From assembly GCF_000720185.1 (NCBI RefSeq), contig NZ_JOIY01000007.1:124001-188000 (forward strand): a stretch of DNA of 64,000 nucleotides. Direction: 5' to 3'. A model generated the notes under the pieces. That model was given only the letters and a program-made list of their open reading frames with translations. It was not told the origin of the DNA and searched no databases. The position numbers were made by a program, and so were the translations under genes. Each line of letters begins with the position of its first letter. The stretch's first letter is position 1. Of the stretch, positions 36,667 to 45,478 are shown piece by piece. The DNA comes from Streptomyces sp. NRRL S-340. GTDB lineage: Bacteria > Actinomycetota > Actinomycetes > Streptomycetales > Streptomycetaceae.

Positions 36667-37459
36667 CCTGGACCACCACCCGGCGCGTCGCCACCGTCTG
36701 CAGCAGCCGCCCCGCCGCCAGCAGCGCCACCGCCCACGCACCCTGGAAGGCGTACGTGCGCAGCGGATCCGCGTGCCCGAGCAGGACGTCGGCCGGGGCC
36801 TGGAGCAGCGACGACCACGGCAGGACCCGTACGACCTCGCCGAGGGCGCCCGGGAAGACGTTCAGCGGCAGGAGCATCCCCGAGCAGAAGAGCCCGGCCA
36901 GCCACGCGATCTGCACGACTCCCGCCCCGTCGAGCAGCCAGAACGCGCTCAGCGCCACCAGGTACCGGATGCCGAAGCTCACCAGCATCGCCAGCGGCAC
37001 CGCGCCGAGGAAGGCCGCCCAGGTCACCGGGTCGGTGGGCAGCATGGCCGGGAAGACCAGCGCCCCGAACACGAAGGGCACCACCCCGCGGCCCAGCAGC
37101 TGGAAGACCGCCCGGCCCAGGTCCGCCGCGAGCCACCACAGCTGAAGGTCGGCCGGGCGGTGGAGATCCGTGGCGATGTCCCCCGTACGGATGCGCTCCA
37201 TCAGCTCGTCCTCGACCCCGCCCCCGCCGATCGCGAGCGTCGCCAGGAACGCCTGGCCCAGCCACACGTACGTCACCGCCTGGGAGTGGTCGTACCCTCC
37301 CAGATGCGGGCGGGCGTCCCACAGCGCGAGATAGGTGTACACGAGGATCAGGCCGAAGACCGTGTTCGTGAACACCCCGGCCGCCGTGGCCGCCCGATAC
37401 GTCGCGTACCGTCTGAATCCGCCTGCCGCGACGGCCACGTACAACCGTCCAGCGCCCAC
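36659..37459 (-). CDS. ABC-2 family permease (first gene of exporter operon)
   Basis: 266 residues from GTG 37459, preceded by GGAGG at 7 nt; a longer frame to 37528 lacks a better site. About six membrane helices: AAGVFTNTVFGLILVYTYLALW, GGYDHSQAVTYVWLGQAFLATL, and so on. The segment GDIATDLHRPADLQLWWLAADLG is characteristic of this permease class. Order of the operon is permease, permease, ATPase, with 8-bp and 19-bp junctions. The exporter is separate from the DUF1707 protein gene that follows. Confidence 0.8.
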   Translation of the reverse strand: MGAGRLYVAVAAGGFRRYATYRAATAAGVFTNTVFGLILVYTYLALWDARPHLGGYDHSQAVTYVWLGQAFLATLAIGGGGVEDELMERIRTGDIATDLHRPADLQLWWLAADLGRAVFQLLGRGVVPFVFGALVFPAMLPTDPVTWAAFLGAVPLAMLVSFGIRYLVALSAFWLLDGAGVVQIAWLAGLFCSGMLLPLNVFPGALGEVVRVLPWSSLLQAPADVLLGHADPLRTYAFQGAWAVALLAAGRLLQTVATRRVVVQGG

Positions 37460-37660
37460 GTCACGCCCTCCAAGCTCCGCCGACACCGAAGCGCAGGAGC
37501 CTAGTGCGCGCGGAACGTGAGGTGCCACGCATTTTCCGCGCGCCGGAAGTTCCGGAGCGCGGGAACGGAACGTGAGGTACGAGAGTCTTCATCCGGGGGC
37601 GCAGAAGACGCATGAGGGCGTACGGGAACGTACGAGGCGAAACAGGAGTCCGTGCACGAG

Positions 37661-40600
37661 ATGAGCGACGAGCCGCAGCCGAAGGCCGGGGCGCAGCAGC
37701 CAGGGACCGGCGCGCAGCCGCAGCCGGGAGCGCGACCGCCGTCGCGGCCCGGCCGGGAGCCGCAGGAACGGCCCGGCCCACGACCGGAGGCCGGGGCACA
37801 GCGCCAGGGCCCCAAAGCGGGACGGGACTTCGGCGCGGGGGCCGCCCGTGGCACGGAGTCGGCCTCCGGCGCGGGGTCTCCCTCCGGTCCGGGGTCCGGC
37901 TCCGGCACGGGGTCTCCCTCCGGTCCGGGGTCCGCCTCCGGTGCGGGATCCGCCTCCGGTGCGCAGAAGAGCCCCGGTGCGGGCCCGCGGTCGGGCTCGG
38001 GCGGTGCCGGAGCCGGTTCGCGGCCCGGCGCGGGGGCCGGCACCGGGGGTGAGGCCGGTCGTCCGGACGCCGCTCCGGTGCCGGATGCGGCACCGGGGTC
38101 AGCACCGGAGGCCGGGCGGGATCCCCTGCGTGAGCCCGGACGGGAGCCGGAGCCGCAGGGCGCGCCGCGACGTCGTACGGCACCTCCCGCCTGGGCCGCG
38201 ACGGGAGCCGGTGCCAACGGACGCAAGGCACCGGCCTCCTCCCCCGCCGCCATGACCACCGCGGCCCACGCCTCCGTCGCCGGCGGCGGCAACGCGGGCG
38301 CGGGCGGCGGCGGGACGCCGGGCCCGGACGGCAAGGGCGGCACGGGCGGCACGGGCAAACGCCCCAAGCGCCGGCGTACCGGCTGGCGGCGGATCTTCCC
38401 CACCTGGCGCATGACGCTCGGCACGTTCCTCACGCTCGTCCTGCTGGGCTTCGGCGCGTTCTTCCTCGGCTACTCGCTGGTCAAGATCCCGTCCGCCAAC
38501 GCCCTCGCCGTCAAGCAGGCCAACGTCTACCTCTACGCCGACGGCACCGAGATCGCCCGCGACGGCGAGGTCAACCGCGAGAGCGTCCCGCTGGACCAGG
38601 TCTCCAAGGCCGCCCAGCACGCCGTGCTCGCCGCCGAGGACCGCGACTTCTACAGCGAGTCCGCCATCGACCCCAAGGCCATCGTCCGCGGCGGCTGGAA
38701 CACCGTCACCGGCAAGGGCAAGCAGTCCGGCTCCACGATCACCCAGCAGTACGTCAAGAACTACTACCTGGGCCAGGAACAGACCGTCACCCGCAAGGTG
38801 AAGGAGTTCTTCATCTCGATCAAGCTGGACCGCAACAAGTCCAAGGACGAGATCTTCGAGGGCTACCTCAACACCAGCTTCTTCGGCCGCAACGCGTACG
38901 GCATCCAGGCCGCCGCGCAGGCGTACTACGGCGTGAAGGCCAAGGACCTCGACCCGGCCCAGGCCGCCTACCTCGCCGCGCTGGTCAACGCCCCCAGCGA
39001 GTACGACGTCTCCGCCCACCCGGAGAACAAGCAGGCGGCCGTCGCCCGCTGGAACTACGTCCTGGACGGCATGGTCAAGAAGGGCTGGCTCGGCGCCTCC
39101 GAGCGGGCCGGCCTGAAGTTCCCGGAGCCCAGGTCCGCCACCGTCCCGACGAACATGGCCGGGCAGCGCGGCTACCTCGTGCGCGCGGTGAAGGACTACC
39201 TGGCCAAGAACAAGATCCTCGACGAGGACGAACTGGCCGCCGGCGGCTACCGCATCACCACCACCCTGCAGAAGAAGAAGCAGGACGCCTTCGTCAAGGC
39301 GGTCGACGACCAGCTGATCGACAAGCTGGACAAGAAGAACAACAAGACCGACACCTACGTCCGCGCCGGCGGCGCCGCGGTCGACCCGAAGACCGGGCAG
39401 GTCGTGGCGATGTACGGCGGCATCGACTACGTGAAGCAGTACACCAACAACGCCACCCGGCGGGACTTCCAGGTCGGCTCCACCTTCAAGCCGTTCGTCC
39501 TCACCTCCGCCGTGCAGAACGACTCCACCACCCAGGACTCGCGCCCCATCACCCCCAACACCCTCTACGACGGCACCGACAAGCGGCCCGTACAGGGCTG
39601 GAACGGGGGCCACTACGCCCCGGAGAACGAGGACCAGCAGTCCTACGGCGACATCACCGTCCGCGAGGCCACCGACAAGTCCGTCAACGCGGTGTACGCG
39701 CAGATGGCCGTCGACGTCGGCTCCGACAAGGTCAAGGACACCGCGCTCGCCCTCGGCCTCCCCTCCGACACCCCGGAGCTGATCGGCTCCCCGTCGATCG
39801 CGCTCGGCGTGGCCCAGGCCAGCGTCGTGGACATGGCCGAGGCGTACGCGACCCTCGCCAACCACGGCAAGCACGGCACGTACACGATCATCAAGAAGAT
39901 CACCAAGGACGGCGCCGACGCGGTGGCCCTGCCGGGCCACGACAGCACCGTCTCGCAGGCCGTCAGCCGCGAGGCCGCCGACACCACCACCGCCGTGCTG
40001 CAGAGCGTCGTCCAGAACGGCACCGGCGCGCCCGCCCAGGCGATCGGCCGCCCGGCCGCCGCCAAGACGGGTACCGCCGAGAACGACCAGGCGGCCTGGT
40101 TCGCCGGATACACACCCGACCTCGCCACCGTCGTCTCCGTCATGGGCCAGGACCCGGAGACCGCCGCGCACAAGCCGCTCTACGGCGCCCTCGGCCTCGC
40201 CCGCGTCAACGGCAGCGGGCCGCCCGGCAGCATCTGGGCGCAGTTCATGGGCGACGCCCTCAAGGGCACCCCGGTCAGCGACTTCGACCTCCAGCTCCAG
40301 CCCGGCGCCGACCAGACCCAGGCGCCGCCGAGCGACCCCGCGCAGACCAGCCCCGGCACCGGCACCGGCGGCGGTGACACGGCCGGCTCGGCCAGCCCCG
40401 GCCAGACCACGCAGGGCCAGAGCACCCAGGGCCAGGACCGGGGACAGACCGGCGGCACGCCCACCGACGGCGGCGGAACGCCCACCGACGGCGGCGGCAC
40501 CGGCGACACCCAGGGCGGCCCCGGCGGCGACACCGGCGCCACGGACGGCACCGGCGGCACTCCGCCCACCGGCGGGGACACCCAGGGCGGCGGCACCCCC

Positions 40601-40774
40601 GGCGGCTCCGGCGGCGGTACGCCGACCACCGGGGACCCGACGGGAGGCGGCGGCGCGGGCGGCGACGGCGGGACCGGGACCAGCACGGGCCCGGGCGCGG
40701 GCGGCACGGGCACGGACACCGGCACGACGACGGGCACCGGCCACGGCCAGCACGTCACCGCGGCGCGGGAGTAG
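37661..40774 (+). CDS. Class A penicillin-binding protein (bifunctional transglycosylase/transpeptidase)
   Basis: 1037 residues from ATG 37661 (GTG 37652 possible). A roughly 225-residue cytoplasmic Gly/Pro/Ser/Ala-rich leader precedes the membrane helix (251-275). The GT51 domain has AAEDRDFYSESAIDP (Glu326) and GSTITQQYVKNYYL. The transpeptidase motifs are STFK (607-610), SVN (674-676) and KTGT (802-805). A final 140-residue Gly/Thr/Pro tail is extracellular. It polymerises and cross-links peptidoglycan at the membrane. The usual His of the EDRxFxxH motif is replaced by Glu here. Both tails are unusually long. Confidence 0.92.
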   Translation: MSDEPQPKAGAQQPGTGAQPQPGARPPSRPGREPQERPGPRPEAGAQRQGPKAGRDFGAGAARGTESASGAGSPSGPGSGSGTGSPSGPGSASGAGSASGAQKSPGAGPRSGSGGAGAGSRPGAGAGTGGEAGRPDAAPVPDAAPGSAPEAGRDPLREPGREPEPQGAPRRRTAPPAWAATGAGANGRKAPASSPAAMTTAAHASVAGGGNAGAGGGGTPGPDGKGGTGGTGKRPKRRRTGWRRIFPTWRMTLGTFLTLVLLGFGAFFLGYSLVKIPSANALAVKQANVYLYADGTEIARDGEVNRESVPLDQVSKAAQHAVLAAEDRDFYSESAIDPKAIVRGGWNTVTGKGKQSGSTITQQYVKNYYLGQEQTVTRKVKEFFISIKLDRNKSKDEIFEGYLNTSFFGRNAYGIQAAAQAYYGVKAKDLDPAQAAYLAALVNAPSEYDVSAHPENKQAAVARWNYVLDGMVKKGWLGASERAGLKFPEPRSATVPTNMAGQRGYLVRAVKDYLAKNKILDEDELAAGGYRITTTLQKKKQDAFVKAVDDQLIDKLDKKNNKTDTYVRAGGAAVDPKTGQVVAMYGGIDYVKQYTNNATRRDFQVGSTFKPFVLTSAVQNDSTTQDSRPITPNTLYDGTDKRPVQGWNGGHYAPENEDQQSYGDITVREATDKSVNAVYAQMAVDVGSDKVKDTALALGLPSDTPELIGSPSIALGVAQASVVDMAEAYATLANHGKHGTYTIIKKITKDGADAVALPGHDSTVSQAVSREAADTTTAVLQSVVQNGTGAPAQAIGRPAAAKTGTAENDQAAWFAGYTPDLATVVSVMGQDPETAAHKPLYGALGLARVNGSGPPGSIWAQFMGDALKGTPVSDFDLQLQPGADQTQAPPSDPAQTSPGTGTGGGDTAGSASPGQTTQGQSTQGQDRGQTGGTPTDGGGTPTDGGGTGDTQGGPGGDTGATDGTGGTPPTGGDTQGGGTPGGSGGGTPTTGDPTGGGGAGGDGGTGTSTGPGAGGTGTDTGTTTGTGHGQHVTAARE

Positions 40775-40856
40775 TAGCCCGCCCGCGGGGCCCGCGCGGG
40801 GCACGGGCCGGAAGGCCTGAGCCCCGCGCGGGCCCCGCGCCGGTGACGAGTCCTCA

Positions 40857-41174
40857 GTGACCCGAGGTGGCCTTCAGACCCACCACGGCCACCAGCAGCA
40901 GACAGACGAAGAAGATCCGGGCGGCGGTCGCCGGCTCCCCCAGCACCACCATGCCGAGCACCGCCGCACCGGCCGCCCCGATGCCCACCCACACGCCGTA
41001 GGCGGTACCGATGGGCAGCGAACGGGCGGCGTAGGACAGCAGCAGCATGCTCGCGACGATCCCCGCCCCGGTCAGGACGCTGGGCACCGGCCGCGTGAAC
41101 CCCTCGCTGTACTTCATCCCGATCGACCAGCCCACTTCCAGCAGACCGGCGACGACAAGCAGAACCCAGGCCAC
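40857..41174 (-). CDS. Small multidrug resistance family guanidinium exporter (Gdx/SugE type)
   Basis: 105 residues from GTG 41174, which has GGAGG 8 nt upstream. An ATG at 41234 in the same frame lacks such a site. Four membrane helices; AGLLEVGW carries the essential Glu13, and WSIGMKYSEGF is the Gdx/SugE signature. Gdx proteins exchange guanidinium for protons. A guanidine-III riboswitch lies just upstream, which fixes the function better than sequence alone. Functions in the inner membrane as an antiparallel dimer. Confidence 0.88.
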
Positions 41175-41239
41175 GACGGGCACCTCCGCGAAGACGGCGA
41201 CGCCGGGCGGTCGACCGGGCGTCACGACGGACATCAGGT

Positions 41240-41282
41240 GCGTCGTCTTTGCCTTCGACCCGGTACGGCGCGTCTCGTCGGG
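41240..41282 (-). ncRNA. Guanidine-III (ykkC-III) riboswitch
   Basis: On the minus strand the element reads CCCGACGAGACGCGCCGTAC followed by CGGGT, a short loop, and AAGACGACGC. This matches the pseudoknotted guanidine-III aptamer (CCGGACGAG...GCGCCGUACCCGGU...AAGACGGCGC in other actinobacteria). It ends 66 bp before the Gdx start codon. Guanidine binding probably frees the ribosome site and turns export on. Recognised by memory of the consensus, not by a covariance search. Confidence 0.82.
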
Positions 41283-41300
41283 CTCCCTTCCGAGGTTAGC

Positions 41301-41356
41301 AAAGGAACGACAAAGGGGCCGGTGACGACGGTCACCGGCCCCTTCGTTCCCTTTGA
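41301..41356. terminator. Long hairpin terminator
   Basis: AAAGGAACGA...GGGGCCGGTGAC-GACG-GTCACCGGCCCC...TCGTTCCCTTT. A very stable stem just downstream of the GroES-like gene (minus strand), upstream of the guanidine riboswitch, insulating the two units. Confidence 0.85.
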
Positions 41357-41365
41357 GCCGTCCTG

Positions 41366-41722
41366 TCAGAGGTACAGACCGGTGGAGTCCTCCGACCCCT
41401 CGAAACGGTCCGCGGCCACGGCGTGCAGGTCGCGCTCGCGCATCAGCACGTACGCGGTGCCCCGCACCTCGACCTCCGCCCGGTCCTCCGGGTCGAACAG
41501 CACCCGGTCGCCCGGCTCCACGGTCCGCACGTTCTGACCGACCGCCACGACCTCCGCCCAGGCGAGGCGGCGGCCCACCGCCGCCGTCGCGGGAATCAGG
41601 ATGCCGCCGCCCGACCGGCGCTCGCCCTCGCTCGTGTCCTGGCGGACGAGCACCCGGTCGTGCAGCATCCGGATGGGCAGCTTGTCCTCGTGGGGGCTGT
41701 GCTCGTTTCTGTTGGCGCTCAC
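41366..41722 (-). CDS. GroES-like co-chaperone paralogue
   Basis: 118 residues from ATG 41722. GroES fold: LPIRMLHDRVLVRQDTSEGERRSGGGILIPATA, then AEVVAVGQNVRTVEPGDRVLFDPED. Compared with the housekeeping GroES (about 100 residues) it has an N-terminal extension of about 15 residues and a different C-terminus (SEDSTGLYL). No groEL follows, so it is an orphan. It may assist one of the chaperonins or have a private role. Followed by a strong terminator. Confidence 0.82.
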   Translation of the reverse strand: MSANRNEHSPHEDKLPIRMLHDRVLVRQDTSEGERRSGGGILIPATAAVGRRLAWAEVVAVGQNVRTVEPGDRVLFDPEDRAEVEVRGTAYVLMRERDLHAVAADRFEGSEDSTGLYL

Positions 41723-41764
41723 GCCTGAAACCTACCTGCTCGGGCCTTGTCCGTACGGAGCGGG

Positions 41765-42094
41765 TCAGCCGCGGCGCTTGCGCCCGCCGACGGCGAGCAG
41801 GCCGACGACCCCCACGGCCAGGAGCGCGACCGGCACGATCCGCTCCAGCCGGGGTGCGCCCGCCTCGTCCACGAACTGCCCGCGCACCTCGCTCACCACC
41901 CGGTTGACCTGGACGTACGCCCGTCCGAGGGTGTGGTCGACGTGGGAGGCGACCTTGGCTCTGGCATCGCCGACGATGGTCTTCGGGTGCACGCGCACCC
42001 CGATCTCGTCGAGGGTCTCGGCCAGCGTCTCGCGGCGACGCCTGATGTCCGCCTCGATCTCAGCCGGGGTTCTGGTGTCCGCCGTGTCCGCCAC
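41765..42094 (-). CDS. DUF3618 domain protein
   Basis: 109 residues from GTG 42094, with GGAGG 7 nt upstream. TPAEIEADIRRRRETLAETLDEIGVRVHPKTIVGDARA is the DUF3618 signature (about 10-50). A C-terminal membrane anchor (IVPVALLAVGVVGLLAVG) ends in a basic KRR. Small cytoplasmic-facing membrane protein; role unknown. Divergent from the peroxiredoxin gene, separated by about 140 bp. Confidence 0.82.
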   Translation of the reverse strand: MADTADTRTPAEIEADIRRRRETLAETLDEIGVRVHPKTIVGDARAKVASHVDHTLGRAYVQVNRVVSEVRGQFVDEAGAPRLERIVPVALLAVGVVGLLAVGGRKRRG

Positions 42095-42236
42095 CGTAGC
42101 GCCTCCGAAGTCAACTGATGCGTGTTCAGCACAGTCTGTCAGCTCTCGCCGCGACCGCACTGTCGGCACCCCCGGTTACCCTCGGACCCACACGGTATTG
42201 GCACCTACGAGGACACGCACGAGGAGAAGACCTTCG

Positions 42237-42704
42237 ATGAGCGAGCGACTCCAGCCCGGCGACGCGGCCCCCGCCTTCACCCTCCCCGACGCCGACGGCA
42301 ACGAGGTGTCGCTGGCCGACCGCAAGGGCCGCAAGGTCATCGTCTACTTCTACCCGGCCGCCCTCACCCCCGGCTGCACCAAGCAGGCCTGCGACTTCAC
42401 CGACAACCTCGACCTGCTGGCCGGCGCGGGGTACGACGTCATCGGCATCTCCCCCGACAAGCCGGAGAAGCTCGCGAAGTTCCGCGACACCGAGTCCCTG
42501 AAGGTCACCCTCCTCGCCGACCCCGACAAGAAGGTCCTGGAGGCCTACGGCGCCTACGGCGAGAAGAAGCTCTACGGCAAGACGGTCACCGGAGTCATCC
42601 GCTCCACGGTGGTCGTCGACGAGTCCGGCAAGGTCGAACGGGCCCTGTACAACGTCAAGGCCACCGGCCACGTCGCCAAGATCATCAAGGACCTGGGCAT
42701 CTGA
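42237..42704 (+). CDS. bcp: Thioredoxin-dependent thiol peroxidase (Bcp-type peroxiredoxin)
   Basis: 155 residues from ATG 42237. AhpC/TSA fold: GDAAPAFTLPDADGNEV, then VYFYPAALTPGCTKQACDF with peroxidatic Cys47 and Cys52 placed as resolving cysteine five residues on. The usual PKDNTPGC reads PAALTPGC. Ends with YNVKATGHVAKIIKDLGI. Reduces hydroperoxides in the cytosol using thioredoxin. Single gene before the tRNA-Leu. Confidence 0.92.
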   Translation: MSERLQPGDAAPAFTLPDADGNEVSLADRKGRKVIVYFYPAALTPGCTKQACDFTDNLDLLAGAGYDVIGISPDKPEKLAKFRDTESLKVTLLADPDKKVLEAYGAYGEKKLYGKTVTGVIRSTVVVDESGKVERALYNVKATGHVAKIIKDLGI

Positions 42705-42881
42705 CCCCACGCCCCGCCCCACCCGAGCGGCCCGCCCCGGACACCGGGCACGGGCCGCTTCCCGGTGCGGCCGGCGGGGGAAGCCGCCGCCGCTGGGCCC
42801 CAACTGCCGTGCGGTCACCGGTACCTGGCGCAGGCGCGACGCGGGGCGGAAGGCGGTTGCCGGTACGATGACAAGCAACCG

Positions 42882-42965
42882 GCGGCGGTGGCGCAATGGC
42901 GACGCAGCAGACTTAGGATCTGTGGCCCTTGATCGGGCTTGAGGGTTCGAATCCCTTCCGCCGCA
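42882..42965 (+). tRNA. tRNA-Leu, anticodon UAG
   Basis: 84 nt with acceptor GCGGCGG/CCGCCGC, anticodon stem-loop CAGA-CTTAGGA-TCTG (anticodon TAG), a long type II variable arm (GGCCCTTGATCGGGCT), and T-loop GGGTTCGAATCCC. CCA is not encoded. Reads CUA-type leucine codons, rare in this genome. Confidence 0.95.
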
Positions 42966-42969
42966 CACG

Positions 42970-43005
42970 AACGGCCTGCGGATCGAAGGATCTCCGCAGG
43001 CCGTT
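42970..43005. terminator. Hairpin terminator after tRNA-Leu and rdgB
   Basis: AACGGCCTGCGGA...TCCGCAGGCCGTT with a short loop. Lies between the tRNA end and the convergent rdgB stop, able to serve both. Confidence 0.82.
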
Positions 43006-43011
43006 GCTGTG

Positions 43012-43614
43012 TCAGCCCACCAACTCCCGCACCACCGGCACCAGTGCCCGGAAGGCCTTGCCGCGGTGGCTGATCGCGTTCTTCTCCGCGGGGGACAGTT
43101 CCGCGCAGGTGCGGGTCTCGCCGTCGGGCTGGAGGATCGGGTCGTAGCCGAAGCCGTGCTCGCCGGCCGGGGTGTGGCGCAGGGTGCCGCGCAGCCGGCC
43201 TTCGACGACCCGTTCCGTGCCGTCGGGGAGGGCGAGGGCCGCCGCGCAGGCGAAGTGGGCCGCGCGGTGGCCGTCCGCGATGTCCGAGAGCTGGGCCAGC
43301 AGCAGGTCGAGGTTGGCCTTGTCGTCGCCGTGGCGGCCGGCCCAGCGGGCGGAGAAGATGCCGGGGGCACCGCCGAGGACGTCGACGCACAGGCCCGAGT
43401 CGTCGGCGACCGCCGGCAGGCCGGTGGCCCGGGCCAGCGCGTGGGCCTTCAGCAGCGCGTTCTCGGCGAAGGTGACGCCGGTCTCCTTGACGTCGGGGAC
43501 GTCCGGGTAGGCGTCGGTGCCGACCAGTTCGTGGGGCAGTCCTGCCTCGGTGAGGATCGCCCTGAGTTCGGTGATCTTTCCGGGGTTGCGGGTGGCGAGG
43601 ATCAAGCGGGTCAT
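43012..43614 (-). CDS. rdgB: RdgB/HAM1 family non-canonical purine NTP pyrophosphatase
   Basis: 200 residues from ATG 43614. LATRNPGKITELRAIL is the nucleotide-binding signature, ADDSGLCVDVLGGAPGIFSARWAG the catalytic centre, and GFGYDPIL and SHRGKAFRAL close the active site. Hydrolyses ITP, dITP and XTP to monophosphates, keeping them out of DNA and RNA. It lies near rph in the same direction, the order usual in actinobacteria, with a small lipoprotein gene between them. Confidence 0.93.
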   Translation of the reverse strand: MTRLILATRNPGKITELRAILTEAGLPHELVGTDAYPDVPDVKETGVTFAENALLKAHALARATGLPAVADDSGLCVDVLGGAPGIFSARWAGRHGDDKANLDLLLAQLSDIADGHRAAHFACAAALALPDGTERVVEGRLRGTLRHTPAGEHGFGYDPILQPDGETRTCAELSPAEKNAISHRGKAFRALVPVVRELVG

Positions 43615-43636
43615 GCCCACCAGTATCCGGTGCCGG

Positions 43637-44044
43637 TCAGGGTGTGCAGACCTTGGTCAGTTCGCCGGCGGCGTCGGTGACGGGGGTGAGGTCGGGGGTG
43701 TCGTCGCCGTTCTTGAGGGCGGTGCGGACGTTCCCGACCGCCTTGTCGAGGTCGTCGACGGCCTTGTTGACGTCCGCGTTGTCGGTCTTGTCGCCGATTT
43801 TCTCGAGGTTGTCCTCTATGGCGCGGAGCGCGTCGTCGGACTTCGCCGGGTCGTCGACGGCGTTCCGCACGGCCTGCTGGAGGTCGGTGACGCTGTCGGC
43901 GATGGAGTCGGCGGTCTGTACGCAGTCCAGGGCCTTGCCGACCGCGTCGCAGCCGGTGAGGGCGGCGACGGTGAGCGCGACGGCGGCCGCGGTGGCGGCG
44001 ACGGCGGTGGTGCGGCCCGGACGTCGGTACCGGCTCGTGGCCAT
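43637..44044 (-). CDS. Small secreted lipoprotein, hypothetical
   Basis: 135 residues from ATG 44044. Signal with lipobox AALTGC (Cys about 32). The mature part is helical and acidic (ADSIADSVTDLQQAVRNAVDDPAKSDD, VNKAVDDLDKAVGNV), with three cysteines including CV and KVCTP near the end. No recognised family. Possibly a surface coiled-coil protein. It sits between rdgB and rph on the same strand. Confidence 0.68.
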   Translation of the reverse strand: MATSRYRRPGRTTAVAATAAAVALTVAALTGCDAVGKALDCVQTADSIADSVTDLQQAVRNAVDDPAKSDDALRAIEDNLEKIGDKTDNADVNKAVDDLDKAVGNVRTALKNGDDTPDLTPVTDAAGELTKVCTP

Positions 44045-44228
44045 GGCTGGGTCCCCTCCCCGTTCGGTGGCCGGGCGCATGGCTGTGGTGCCGTACGCCC
44101 GTACCCGTAGGGACGCCGGGCGCGGGAGACGGGTTGCGTCCGCGCGGCTCCCTTTCTTGATGTTCCCTTTACTCTTCGGAACTCCCGGGGCGCGGCGCCC
44201 GCCGGGCTGTTCCCGGGGCGCTCGCGCG

Positions 44229-44954
44229 CTACTTCTCGAGCGCCGCCCGCTGGATCGCGGCGAGGTCGGTGCAGCCGGCCACGGCGAGGTCGAGCAGGGC
44301 GTTCAGTTCGTCGCGGGCGAAGGGTTCGGCCTCGGCGGTGCCCTGGACCTCGACGAAGCGGCCGTCGCCGGTGCAGACGACGTTCATGTCGGTGTCGGCG
44401 CGCACGTCCTCCTCGTAGCAGAGGTCCAGCATGGGGACGCCGCCGATGATCCCGACGGAGACGGCGCTGACGGTGCCGGTCAGCGGCTGGCGGCCGGTCT
44501 TGATCAGCTTCTTGCCCTGGGCCCAGGCGACGGCGTCGGCGAGTGCCACGTAGGCGCCGGTGATGGCTGCGGTGCGGGTGCCGCCGTCGGCCTGGAGGAC
44601 GTCGCAGTCGAGGACGACGGTGTTCTCACCGAGGGCCTTGTAGTCGATGACGGCGCGCAGCGAGCGGCCGATGAGGCGGCTGATCTCGTGGGTGCGGCCG
44701 CCGATGCGGCCCTTGACGGATTCGCGGTCGCCGCGGGTGTTGGTGGCGCGGGGCAGCATGGCGTACTCGGCGGTGACCCAGCCCTCGCCGCTGCCCTTGC
44801 GCCAGCGCGGGACGCCTTCGGTGACGGAGGCGGTGCAGAGGACCCTGGTGTCGCCGAAGGAGACGAGGACGGAGCCTTCGGCGTGCTTGCTCCAGCCGCG
44901 TTCGATGGTGACGGGGCGGAGCTGGTCGGGGGTGCGGCCGTCGATTCGAGACAT
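44229..44954 (-). CDS. rph: Ribonuclease PH
   Basis: 241 residues from ATG 44954, the normal full length. [20 protein letters not shown], then [45 protein letters not shown] (catalytic [16 protein letters not shown] core, key Arg residues) and [19 protein letters not shown]. Phosphorolytic 3'-5' exoribonuclease trimming tRNA 3' ends. Proteins of this length lack the truncation seen in E. coli K-12. Adjacent to the PTS genes, as in S. coelicolor by memory. Confidence 0.94.
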   Translation of the reverse strand: MSRIDGRTPDQLRPVTIERGWSKHAEGSVLVSFGDTRVLCTASVTEGVPRWRKGSGEGWVTAEYAMLPRATNTRGDRESVKGRIGGRTHEISRLIGRSLRAVIDYKALGENTVVLDCDVLQADGGTRTAAITGAYVALADAVAWAQGKKLIKTGRQPLTGTVSAVSVGIIGGVPMLDLCYEEDVRADTDMNVVCTGDGRFVEVQGTAEAEPFARDELNALLDLAVAGCTDLAAIQRAALEK

Positions 44955-44979
44955 GGGGCGAGCCTAGTGCCCCGCGAGG

Positions 44980-45012
44980 AAGGGGCTCCTCCCGCGTCGG
45001 GAAGAGCCCCTT
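44980..45012 (-). terminator. Terminator of nagF
   Basis: AAGGGGCTC-TCCCG/CGGGA-GAGCCCCTT hairpin with a CGT loop; separates nagF (minus) from rph. Confidence 0.8.
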
Positions 45013-45052
45013 GAGGGTGAACCGCCGGGTCCTCGGGCGGGACCCGCGGGGT

Positions 45053-45286
45053 TCACATCATGTCTTCGATGTCCGCGGCGATCGGGTCGGCGTCGGTGCC
45101 GATGACGACCTGGATGGCGGTGCCCATCTTGACGACGCCGTGGGCGCCGGCGGCCTTGAGGGCGGCCTCGTCGACCTTGCTCGGGTCGACGACTTCGGTG
45201 CGGAGGCGGGTGATGCAGCCCTCGACCTCTTCGATGTTCTCGATGCCGCCGAGCCCGGCAACGATCTTCTCAGCCTTGCTGGCCAT
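45053..45286 (-). CDS. nagF: N-acetylglucosamine PTS EIIB component
   Basis: 77 residues from ATG 45286. The phosphorylated Cys is in EEVEGCITRLRTEVVDPSKVDE (Cys24), the glucose-family EIIB signature. Takes phosphate from EIIA(Crr) and gives it to sugar bound by the EIIC partner. It is transcribed divergently from nagE1, with a DasR-type site in the gap; symbol follows the S. coelicolor arrangement. Confidence 0.88.
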   Translation of the reverse strand: MASKAEKIVAGLGGIENIEEVEGCITRLRTEVVDPSKVDEAALKAAGAHGVVKMGTAIQVVIGTDADPIAADIEDMM

Positions 45287-45404
45287 GTTCTGTCTCCCTG
45301 ATCCGAACCGCTTTGTCGCAGTAACCCACAGTTGGCCCATCTTCGCGAGCGGTCGCGCCGTGGGTGCCCCATGATGGCGTTCACGACAGCGGAACCGTCC
45401 GTCA

Positions 45405-45420
45405 ACTGGTCTACACCACC
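45405..45420. promoter_or_regulatory. DasR-responsive element (dre) between nagF and nagE1
   Basis: ACTGGTCTACACCACC matches the dre consensus (AGTGGTCTAGACCACT) with few changes. Located 58 bp before nagE1, and divergent nagF starts on its other side. DasR repression relieved by glucosamine-6-phosphate is known from S. coelicolor. Confidence 0.82.
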
Positions 45421-45478
45421 GTTGGCGCGGTGGCCAAACGCGGTGCCGCGCCGTGGAGCGGAGCCTCGGGAGGGCGTC

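Noticed and set aside
42882..43005. tRNA-Leu as an integration (attachment) site for a mobile element
   Set aside because: The sequences on both sides are ordinary conserved genes. No integrase or repeat of the tRNA 3' end was seen.
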